Assembly: GCF_036322805.1 (NCBI RefSeq)
Contig: NZ_AP027272.1
Location: 1,054,001 to 1,118,000 of the forward strand
Origin: Planctobacterium marinum
Lineage (GTDB): Bacteria > Pseudomonadota > Gammaproteobacteria > Enterobacterales > Alteromonadaceae
Direction of reading: 5' to 3'
DNA length: 64,000 bases
The notes under the pieces were generated by a model. The model had not been told where the DNA came from, did not search any database, and was given only the letters and a program-made list of their open reading frames with translations. Positions 56,779-64,000 of the stretch are shown piece by piece (position 1 is the first letter of the stretch; every line of letters starts with the position of its first letter). Made by a program: the position numbers and the translations under genes.

Positions 56779-57341
56779 TTATCCTAGCAGACAATACTAT
56801 CAGGACAAGATTGTGCTTTTGTGACGCATGATATTGACCTGTATTTTTACACTTTCACTACTAACTCCTGGTTAACCAAAAATTTCGCTTTGTTGTAAAT
56901 GTATGTAATTCGGTTGACCTTTTTTATATTTTTTCGACATTGCCCTCCCTTTTGTGTCGCTTGATAATTTGCATTTTTGCATGTTCACCTACCATTTTTA
57001 GTTCCCAATTTAAATTTTACTTCCATTTTTTTTACTGCGGTTTCCTTCATGCTTGGTATCCCAAGTATATGAAAGGAATGAATTAAATGGCTTTTTGTCA
57101 ATTGTTGCAGTTGTCGGATAAGCTTTAGATGAATTTTTGGTAAGTGAAATTGCTTAACAATTGGTTGACAAAATGGTTATACAAAATTACTGTTTAAATA
57201 TGTCTTTTAATGACGGTTAATGGTAAGTGCATTGGCTGCAAAATTATGAATCGTATTTTTTGTGTTTGGTTGGCCAGGTTTGTAAGCCGAAGTTTGAACG
57301 ACGCAGAAAGTGAAAAGTGCAAGTGTAATCAGGAGTAATTC
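56779..57341. promoter_or_regulatory. Divergent control region between sensor kinase and alginate operon
   Basis: These 563 bp, AT-rich and without a gene, hold the promoters of the kinase gene and of the alginate operon. TTGGTATCCCAA at 57053-57064 differs at one position from the palindrome TTGGTATACCAA bound by FCD-type GntR regulators of uronate genes (UxuR/ExuR). Two weaker copies follow, TTGGTTGACAAA (57161-57172) and ATGGTTATACAAA (57173-57185). A possible promoter is TTGACA (57165-57170), 17 bases, then TACTGT (57188-57193), about 150 bp before dehR. The weaker copies would overlap it, as expected for repression. Confidence 0.5.
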
Positions 57342-58220
57342 ATGTCTAAACCTGTTATTGGTTTTATCGGTCTTGGCCTTATGGGCGGCAACATGGTGGA
57401 AAATCTGCAAAACAAAGGATATCCACTGATTGTCATGGATCTGAACAAAGACGCGGTCGCAAAATGTGTTGCGCGAGGCGCACAAAGCGCCGCTTCGGCA
57501 GAAGAGCTGGCTGCGGGTGCCGATATTGTGATGTTGTGTTTGACCACTTCGGAAATCGTCGAAAAGGTCATTTACGCTGAAAATGGCATTTTGGCAGGCA
57601 TTAAGCCCGGCGCAGTGTTAGTGGATTTTGGTACCTCCATTCCCGCATCCACACGTAAAATTGGGGCTGACCTGGCGCAGAAAGGTGTTGGTATGATTGA
57701 TGCCCCACTGGGGCGCACCCCAGCGCACGCAAAGGATGGTTTGCTTAATATTATGGCGGCCGGTGACTTGGACACCTTTAACAAAGTTAAACCGGTACTG
57801 GAAGATCAGGGGGAGAATGTTTTCCATCTAGGGGCACTTGGTGCCGGGCATACCACAAAACTCATCAATAACTTTATGGGCATGACAACGGTTTGTGCTA
57901 TGTCGCAGGCCTTTGCTGTGGCACAACTTTCGGGTGTTGATAAGCAACAGCTGTTCGACATCATGTCTACCGGGCCTTCCAGCTCTCCCTTTATGCAGTT
58001 TTGTAAAAACTACGCCGTGGACGGCGTCAGTGATTTGGGCTTCTCTATCGCCAACGCCAACAAAGATTTGCATTACTTTTTACAAATGCTTTCAGACTTG
58101 GGTACTCAATCGGATATCGCCCAAGGTAGTTCAGGCTATCTGCAGGCAGGCGTCGACGCTGGAATGGGCCGAGGTAATGTGCCTGAAATTTTCGATTACT
58201 TCCTGAAACTCGAAAAATAA
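57342..58220 (+). CDS. dehR: DEH reductase / 3-hydroxyisobutyrate dehydrogenase family
   Basis: A 292-residue NAD(P)H-dependent beta-hydroxyacid dehydrogenase. The dinucleotide loop is GLGLMGGNM (10-18), the substrate-binding segment is APLGRTPAHAKDG, and the catalytic lysine is K173 in GHTTKLINNFMG. In this operon the best reading is reduction of 4-deoxy-L-erythro-5-hexoseulose uronate (DEH) to KDG. Tartronate semialdehyde reductase is the family alternative. AGGAG lies just upstream of the ATG. First gene of the alginate operon. Confidence 0.88.
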   Translation: MSKPVIGFIGLGLMGGNMVENLQNKGYPLIVMDLNKDAVAKCVARGAQSAASAEELAAGADIVMLCLTTSEIVEKVIYAENGILAGIKPGAVLVDFGTSIPASTRKIGADLAQKGVGMIDAPLGRTPAHAKDGLLNIMAAGDLDTFNKVKPVLEDQGENVFHLGALGAGHTTKLINNFMGMTTVCAMSQAFAVAQLSGVDKQQLFDIMSTGPSSSPFMQFCKNYAVDGVSDLGFSIANANKDLHYFLQMLSDLGTQSDIAQGSSGYLQAGVDAGMGRGNVPEIFDYFLKLEK

Positions 58221-58252
58221 TAGTTCTGCCGTAACAAGGTGAAGTGCTCGCT

Positions 58253-60523
58253 ATGCAGTTGCTAAAAAGTAAGATGTTGAAGTGGTTTTGGTTGTTGGGT
58301 TTTCTGACCTGTTCAGTGGCCGCAAAAGAGTATTTTGTTGCGGACCAACAGGCCTATCAAACTGTGCTGCCAAAGCTGGTGGCAGGGGATACCGTGGTAC
58401 TCAAAAACGGTGTTTGGCGAGATTTCGAAATCTTGTTTGAAGGTCAGGGCACTGCCTTTGCGCCCATTAAAATGCAAGCCGAAACTAAAGGCAAAGTGAT
58501 ATTGTCCGGGCAGTCCAATCTGAAATTAGCGGGTAAGTATTTACAGGTTTCTGGGCTGGTGTTCAAACAGGGGTACACACCTACCAGTGCAGTGATTGCC
58601 TTTCGACGCGATAAAGACAATCTGGCCTTTCATTCCCGGGTAACTGAAGTCGTTATTGATAATTACAATAACCCCGACAAGCAAGAGTCAGATCATTGGG
58701 TGGCCCTGTACGGTCAATACAACCGATTTGACCACAACCATCTGGTGGGTAAACGCAACAAAGGGGTAACCGTCGCCGTCAGGCTAAACAGTGCAGATAG
58801 CCAAAACAATTACCATCAAATTGATCACAACTATTTTGGCTATCGCCCGGTATTTGGCTCTAATGGTGGTGAGACATTGCGCATCGGCACCAGTCACTTC
58901 TCTTTGACAGATTCCCACACCTTGGTGGAAAACAATTACTTTGAGCAAACCAATGGCGAAGTAGAAATCATTTCGGTGAAATCGGGTAAAAATATCTTAC
59001 GTGGCAATGTGTTCTACGAGGCGCGTGGCACGCTAACCTTGCGCCATGGCAACGGGAATCTGGTGGAAGACAATATTTTTATTGGCAACGGGGTGGATCA
59101 CACCGGCGGCATCCGCGTTATCAATAAAGATCAGATCATTCGCAATAATTATCTAGAAGGGTTAACCGGTTATCGTTTTGGCAGTGGATTTACGATAATG
59201 AACGGTGTGCCTGACTCGCCCATCAATCGCTACCATCAGGTAGAGAATGCCCGGGTGGAACACAACAGTTTTATCAATGTTCAACACCTACAACTGGCGG
59301 CTGGAAGTGATGCTGAACGCAGGGCGGTACCGATCAACAGTCAATTGACTGATAACCTGGTGTTTAATGAGGCTGGCGTTCAACCTTTTACCGTATTTGA
59401 TGATGTCAGCGGAATTCAGATAACCCAAAACGTTGCCAATAGTGCTCCTGTTGCTGCTGTAGCTCATGGTTTTGAGGTGCGAGAATTAGCCATGCAACGG
59501 CTAGACAATGGCCTGCTGTATCCGCTGTCCGAGCAAATTCAATCAGGTGTTGGTCGAGATCTTAAGGTTTTGAAAAAGTCAGACGTGGGCGTGGGCTGGT
59601 ATCCTAAAACACCAGCTATCATTGCCTTTGATTCCGGTAAGGCAATTCCGGTCAGCGCCACTCCTGAAGCGTTAATGTCTGCGGTTGTACAAGCTGAATC
59701 GGGTGATACTCTGCTGCTGGAACCCGGTGCGTACATCGTGCCTAAATTGATCACCATTGATAAAACCCTGACCATCAAAGCCAAACAAGCCCAACAAAGT
59801 ATTCTCTCATTCGAGCGCAGTAGCTTGTTTGAGATCCGGGATGGCGGCAATTTAAAGCTGGACGGTCTGACGTTATCCGGTGTGCACAGTCCAGATGCGG
59901 CGGGTAATACACTGCTGCGCAGCAAAAAATGGGGCATGGTGCACAATTATCGTTTGCAGGTGCTCAATTGTGTGATTAAGCAGTTAAACGTCAATCATAG
60001 CTTTGATTTTTTTGCCACGGGCAAGGGCGCCTTCGCCGATGAAATCATTCTGATCAACAACGACTTTAGTGACATCAGTGGCAACATTTTGCGTCTTAAT
60101 AGTGAAATTGAAGATCTGGGTATCTACAACGCTGAATATGTCACGGTGCAAAACAATCGCTTTAGAAATGTGGCCGGAGCAATCGCGGCACTTTATCGGG
60201 GGGGCACCGATGAAAGCACATTCGGTCCACATTTCACCTTTGACAATAACCAGCTGAAAAAGGTGGGCTTTGGTAAACGCAATAAACAAAAAGCCAGTGT
60301 GTTTTTGCACGGTGTACAGGTGGCCAATATTACCGCTTCGCGCTTTGAGCAGTCTGCCCCGATTGTTATCGAGCACACCGTTGGTGAACCGAAATCCCGC
60401 ATCGTTGGCAATGAGTTTATTACTACTGATGCACCTGAAATAACTGAGCTACGGGTGTCTGGGCCACACACTGCTGTGTTGGAACAGAATCAGATTGTTC
60501 AGTCTTCTGAGGAGAGCCGCTAA
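58253..60523 (+). CDS. PL6 alginate lyase
   Basis: A 756-residue secreted beta-helix lyase that cleaves alginate by beta-elimination. The signal peptide ends near residue 24 (LLGFLTCSVAAK). The PL6 catalytic core NGEVEIISVKSGKNILRG, then LTLRHGNGN, has the catalytic Lys243 and Arg264. The 21-residue spacing matches characterised PL6 enzymes. A second beta-helix fills the C-terminal half (about 450-750). I chose ATG 58253 (the frame opens earlier at a GTG). Its end lies 1 bp before the PL17 start codon. Confidence 0.93.
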   Translation: MQLLKSKMLKWFWLLGFLTCSVAAKEYFVADQQAYQTVLPKLVAGDTVVLKNGVWRDFEILFEGQGTAFAPIKMQAETKGKVILSGQSNLKLAGKYLQVSGLVFKQGYTPTSAVIAFRRDKDNLAFHSRVTEVVIDNYNNPDKQESDHWVALYGQYNRFDHNHLVGKRNKGVTVAVRLNSADSQNNYHQIDHNYFGYRPVFGSNGGETLRIGTSHFSLTDSHTLVENNYFEQTNGEVEIISVKSGKNILRGNVFYEARGTLTLRHGNGNLVEDNIFIGNGVDHTGGIRVINKDQIIRNNYLEGLTGYRFGSGFTIMNGVPDSPINRYHQVENARVEHNSFINVQHLQLAAGSDAERRAVPINSQLTDNLVFNEAGVQPFTVFDDVSGIQITQNVANSAPVAAVAHGFEVRELAMQRLDNGLLYPLSEQIQSGVGRDLKVLKKSDVGVGWYPKTPAIIAFDSGKAIPVSATPEALMSAVVQAESGDTLLLEPGAYIVPKLITIDKTLTIKAKQAQQSILSFERSSLFEIRDGGNLKLDGLTLSGVHSPDAAGNTLLRSKKWGMVHNYRLQVLNCVIKQLNVNHSFDFFATGKGAFADEIILINNDFSDISGNILRLNSEIEDLGIYNAEYVTVQNNRFRNVAGAIAALYRGGTDESTFGPHFTFDNNQLKKVGFGKRNKQKASVFLHGVQVANITASRFEQSAPIVIEHTVGEPKSRIVGNEFITTDAPEITELRVSGPHTAVLEQNQIVQSSEESR

Positions 60524-60524
60524 G

Positions 60525-62771
60525 ATGTATCGAGCGTTGGCCAGGTTCATGAACAAATCGCTACGTGCATGGGTTTTACTCTGTCTCGCTGGCTGTGTTT
60601 ACACGGTGAATGTACAGGCTCAACACCCAAATCTGGTGATCACCAGCGAAGATGTGCGCGCAATGCGAGAGGCTGTAACCCAATCAGGCGGTTTCGCTGA
60701 AGCTTTTCAGGAACTCGTCAGCCAGGTTGAAGGCCTGATGTCTCAACCAATCCAGGTGCCCACGCCACAAGATGGCGGTGGCGGTTACAGCCACGAACGG
60801 CATAAGAAAAACTATCAACTGATGTACAACGCGGCGGTGTTGTATCAATTAACCGAAAACACAGCATATGCGAAGTTTGTTGCTGATATGCTGCTTCAAT
60901 ACGCCGCAATGTATCCCGATTTGCCGCTGCACCCCAAGCGTAAGATGAATTTTCAAAATCCCGGAAAGTTGTATTGGCAAAGCCTCAATGAAGCGATGTG
61001 GTTGGTATATACCATTCAGGCTTATGACATGATTGCAGCAAGCCTTGAACCAGCTGATAAAGCATCAATCATACAAAAGTTATTGCGCCCGATGGCTTTG
61101 TTTTTGTCAGAAGGACAACCTTCCACATTTGATAAAGTGCATAACCATGGCACCTGGGCAACGGCTGCTGTAGGCATGACAGGTTATGTTTTAGGTGAGG
61201 CAGAGTGGGTAGAAAAAGCATTATATGGCCTGGACAAATCTGGAAAGTCCGGTTTTTTAAAACAGCTGGATGAATTGTTTTCACCTCAGGGTTACTACAA
61301 TGAAGGACCTTATTATCAGCGCTTTGCGTTGTTGCCTTTTATCACTTTTGCTCAAGCAATCAACAATAACCAACCTCATCGGGATATTTTTAAGCATCGC
61401 GATGAGGTGTTACTCAAAGCTATAGATACCACGATTCAGCTCAGTTACAACGGTTTGTTCTTTCCAATCAACGATGCCATCAAGTCCAAAGGGATAGAGA
61501 CGATTGAACTGGTGCACGGAGTGACACTGGCTTACAGTTTGACAGGCGATACCGGTTATTTGGATATTGCGCAAAAACAGGGGCAAATTGTGCTCACCGG
61601 AGCTGGCTTAAAAGTGGCTCAAGCACTGGAAGCAAATTCAGCGACCCATTATCAATTCAAATCTGTAGCCTTTGGTGACGGCGCTGATGGAAAGCAAGGT
61701 GCACTGGTGGTGATGAGAAATGCTGACGCCAATCATCCAGGCGCAAACAATGGCAGTGCTGTTTTGTTTAAACCCGCTGCCCAAGGTTTAGGGCACGGTC
61801 ACTTTGATAAACTTACCTGGCAGTTTTACCACAAAGGCGCTGAGATAGTATCTGATTATGGTGCAGCGCGTTTTTTGAATGTGGAAGCTAAATATGGCGG
61901 ACGTTATTTGCCTGAAAATACCAGCTACGCCAAACAGACAGTAGCCCATAATACGCTAGTGGTGGATGAGACCAGCCACTTCAACGGTGAGTTGGCTAAG
62001 GCCAATCGTCATCATCCCACTCTGGAGTTATTTGCAACAAATCATTCTGGTTCGGTGGTCAGTGCTCAAATCGATAGTGCTTATGCCGGGGTGAATTTAG
62101 AACGCACTATGGCGTTGTTGGAAATTACCGGACAAGCCAACCCTTTGGTGCTGGATATCTTCAATGTGAGCAGTGACAGCCCACGTCAGTTAGATCTGCC
62201 TGTGCACTATCTCGGGCAATTGATCAGCAGCAACTTTAAACGCCATGCCAATACCACTCAGTTATCGCCCTTAGGCAACGCTAACGGCTATCAGCATTTG
62301 TGGCTCAAAGCCCAAGGTAAGCCATACAAAGGCCTGGCCAAGGTCACCTTGCTTAATGACAACGGCAGCTTTTATACCCTGAGTACCTTAACAAAAGGTG
62401 ATGAGCAGTTCTTATTCACCCAAATCGGTGCTAATGACCCGGACTTTAACCTGCGCAACGAGCAGGCCGTAATTCGCCGTGTTGAGGGGGCTAAACAGCA
62501 TACTTTTGTTTCGGTTTTCGAGCCCCATGGGGATTATAACCCAAGCAAAGAATACACCCTGAATGCCAGTAGCCAACTCTCTGCAATCGAATATGAGACA
62601 AGAGGTGACTTACTTCTTGTGCAACTTGTTCTCAATGGCACTAGCTACCTGATAGCGATAGATAAGCTCAAGCGAGCAGAAGGTGTCGAAACCGCATTTA
62701 AATTTAAAAATCAATCCTATTCACTCAGTGGCCCCCTGGCGGTCTATCTGATGACTAATGACCTGGAGTAA
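60525..62771 (+). CDS. PL17 oligoalginate lyase
   Basis: A 748-residue exolytic lyase that releases unsaturated uronate monomers from alginate oligosaccharides. The (alpha/alpha) toroid has NHGTWATAAVG (N207, H208) and NEGPYYQR (Y263, Y264), corresponding to active-site positions in Alg17C. The C-terminal heparinase-II/III-like beta-sandwich carries GHGHFDKLTWQFY. A lipobox-like LAGC (C24) suggests outer-membrane anchoring, although cleavage after VQA is an alternative. GAGGAG lies upstream of ATG 60525. Confidence 0.93.
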   Translation: MYRALARFMNKSLRAWVLLCLAGCVYTVNVQAQHPNLVITSEDVRAMREAVTQSGGFAEAFQELVSQVEGLMSQPIQVPTPQDGGGGYSHERHKKNYQLMYNAAVLYQLTENTAYAKFVADMLLQYAAMYPDLPLHPKRKMNFQNPGKLYWQSLNEAMWLVYTIQAYDMIAASLEPADKASIIQKLLRPMALFLSEGQPSTFDKVHNHGTWATAAVGMTGYVLGEAEWVEKALYGLDKSGKSGFLKQLDELFSPQGYYNEGPYYQRFALLPFITFAQAINNNQPHRDIFKHRDEVLLKAIDTTIQLSYNGLFFPINDAIKSKGIETIELVHGVTLAYSLTGDTGYLDIAQKQGQIVLTGAGLKVAQALEANSATHYQFKSVAFGDGADGKQGALVVMRNADANHPGANNGSAVLFKPAAQGLGHGHFDKLTWQFYHKGAEIVSDYGAARFLNVEAKYGGRYLPENTSYAKQTVAHNTLVVDETSHFNGELAKANRHHPTLELFATNHSGSVVSAQIDSAYAGVNLERTMALLEITGQANPLVLDIFNVSSDSPRQLDLPVHYLGQLISSNFKRHANTTQLSPLGNANGYQHLWLKAQGKPYKGLAKVTLLNDNGSFYTLSTLTKGDEQFLFTQIGANDPDFNLRNEQAVIRRVEGAKQHTFVSVFEPHGDYNPSKEYTLNASSQLSAIEYETRGDLLLVQLVLNGTSYLIAIDKLKRAEGVETAFKFKNQSYSLSGPLAVYLMTNDLE

Positions 62772-62776
62772 GAGTT

Positions 62777-63121
62777 ATGCAAAAGCAAAGTGAGCATTTC
62801 CTGTTTGCACATGAGACCGAAATTGAAGGCTTAGGAGGCGGCCTGAAGCGGCAAATGTTGGGCTACAATCAAGAAGTGATGGTAGTGAAAGTCTGGTTTG
62901 ATAAAGGCGCTGAAGGCTACGTGCACAAACATCGTCACTCCCAGGTTACCTATGTTGAATCAGGGGAGTTTCACTTCAGCATTGACGGTGAGGTGAAAGT
63001 GCTTAAACCCGGTGATAGCTGCATGATCCCGCCTTATGCTGAACACGGTGCGGTGTGTCCTACCGGTGGTGTTTTGATAGACACCTTTAGCCCGGCTCGG
63101 GAAGACTTTTTGGAGGCATAA
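62777..63121 (+). CDS. kdgF: KdgF, uronate ring-opening cupin
   Basis: A 114-residue cupin that converts unsaturated uronate monomers to the linear DEH form. The metal ligands are H50 and H52 (YVHKHRHSQ), Q56 and H90 (AEHGAVC). It starts 6 bp after PL17. This step links the lyases to DehR. Confidence 0.93.
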   Translation: MQKQSEHFLFAHETEIEGLGGGLKRQMLGYNQEVMVVKVWFDKGAEGYVHKHRHSQVTYVESGEFHFSIDGEVKVLKPGDSCMIPPYAEHGAVCPTGGVLIDTFSPAREDFLEA

Positions 63122-63124
63122 GCT

Positions 63125-64000
63125 GTGAAATTTCAAGGATTACGTTGGTGGGTGATACTGCTCATTGCTATCGCTACCATTATTAATTATATCGACAGAC
63201 AAGCCTTAAGCGTGCTTTGGCCAGATATTGTCGAGGACTTATTCCCTGATGAGTCGGCGCTGGAGCGCAAGCAGATCTACGCTAACATCTCAGTGGTGTT
63301 TGTGTTTGCCTACGCATTTGGACAAGCCATATTCGGAAAAATCTTTGATTGGGTGGGTACTCGTGTTGGTTTTGTGTTGTCCATCGGCGTCTGGTCTTTG
63401 GCTACTATTGCCCACGCGTTTGCGCAAGGCGTAATGAGCTTGAGTATCTTCCGCGCTATTTTAGGTGTGGCAGAAGCGGGTAACTGGCCCGGTGCGGCTA
63501 AATCTAACGCTGAATGGTTCCCCACAAAAGAGCGGGCTTTGGCGCAGGGCATCTTTAACTCAGGCGCGGCCATTGGCGGTATTATTGCCATTCCTCTAAT
63601 CGCTTATCTGACGGTTTATTTTAGCTGGCAAATGGTGTTTGTGGTGGTGGGCTCTTTGGGGTTTATCTGGCTCTTGCCATGGTTGATTTTAGTCAAAGCG
63701 CCGCCGGGTAGTCATCCCTGGATCACTGAAGAAGAGAAGCAATATATTCTTACAGGACAAAAAGTCACAACAGACGACGCTGCGCAAGATACTGCTGAGC
63801 AAGATGAGTATTGTCCTGATTTGCGAGAGTTGTTGTCGCGCAAAGAAAGCTGGGGCGTAATCATTGCATCAGCGGCAATTGATCCTATCTGGTGGCTGTT
63901 TGTTTTCTGGATACCGATTTACCTCAATGAAGTTTATGCCATGGATGTTCAGGCCATCGGTATTTATGGCTGGGTGCCTTATGTCGGTGCCATGTTTGGC
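63125..64000 (+). CDS. MFS hexuronate-type transporter, 3' end outside window
   Basis: The open frame starts at GTG 63125 and runs 292 codons to the window edge without a stop. The N-terminus MKFQGLRWWVILLIAIATII, followed by NYIDRQALSVLWP, and AILGVAEAGNWPGAAKSNAE are typical of the anion:cation symporter group (ExuT-like). It would import uronate monomers produced by the lyases. About 7 of 12 helices are visible. It starts 4 bp after kdgF. Confidence 0.9.
   Translation, partial: MKFQGLRWWVILLIAIATIINYIDRQALSVLWPDIVEDLFPDESALERKQIYANISVVFVFAYAFGQAIFGKIFDWVGTRVGFVLSIGVWSLATIAHAFAQGVMSLSIFRAILGVAEAGNWPGAAKSNAEWFPTKERALAQGIFNSGAAIGGIIAIPLIAYLTVYFSWQMVFVVVGSLGFIWLLPWLILVKAPPGSHPWITEEEKQYILTGQKVTTDDAAQDTAEQDEYCPDLRELLSRKESWGVIIASAAIDPIWWLFVFWIPIYLNEVYAMDVQAIGIYGWVPYVGAMFG

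Overview
The window looks like a chromosomal segment of a marine gammaproteobacterium of the Alteromonadales (Alteromonas, Paraglaciecola or Aliiglaciecola type). This rests on the Na+-translocating NQR operon, FabV, a TRAP transporter, the gene orders ispB | rplU-rpmA-obgE and lptD-surA-pdxA-rsmA-apaG-apaH, and an alginate-degradation operon. This assignment is an inference from gene content. No rRNA, tRNA, CRISPR array, transposase or prophage gene was recognised.

Region 1 (about 1-15.7 kb) is the accessory part. A LysR regulator is divergent from a truncated oxidoreductase at the left edge. Next comes a tightly packed nine-gene minus-strand operon (14357 down to 1107). In transcription order it encodes: a GTP cyclohydrolase II fused to a RibD-type reductase; an unrecognised 459-residue protein; a WD40 protein; a NodH-like sulfotransferase; two exported proteins of about 555 residues, each with a single C-terminal CxxCH; a 938-residue Reg_prop beta-propeller protein with no output domain; an ATP-grasp-like protein; and a GT2 glycosyltransferase. 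I do not know a described pathway with this composition. It is my main candidate for an undescribed system: production and modification of a GTP-derived pyrimidine compound, linked to an envelope redox or heme function. A repeat-rich, Gln-rich protein and a possible 42-residue peptide gene lie upstream.

Region 2 (15.8-33.3 kb) is core housekeeping: a LETM1-like protein, ispB, rplU-rpmA, obgE-folA, a degenerate Prx5-like protein, the lptD-surA-pdxA-rsmA-apaG-apaH operon, the divergent amgK-murU-djlA operon (cell-wall sugar recycling plus a co-chaperone), a cyclophilin, rlmG, alkB and bolA.

Region 3 (33.4-47.5 kb) is transport and bioenergetics: a DctQ-DctM-DctP TRAP transporter, fabV, then nqrABCDEF followed by the two NQR maturation genes apbE (flavin transfer) and nqrM. 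nqrM carries an apparent one-base frameshift in a poly-A run. A chemoreceptor follows, with a candidate sigma-28 promoter.

Region 4 (47.5-57.3 kb) starts with an unusual block of nested inverted repeats, then dinB, an M17 aminopeptidase, an MFS transporter and small unknown genes. It ends with a 1101-residue Reg_prop sensor histidine kinase, transcribed away from the alginate genes.

Region 5 (57.3-64 kb) is an alginate operon: a DEH reductase (dehR-like), a PL6 alginate lyase, a PL17 oligoalginate lyase, kdgF, and an MFS uronate transporter cut by the window end. The lyases would release unsaturated uronate monomers, KdgF would open them to DEH, and the reductase would convert DEH to KDG. 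Uronate-type palindromes in the kinase/dehR intergenic region suggest GntR-type control.
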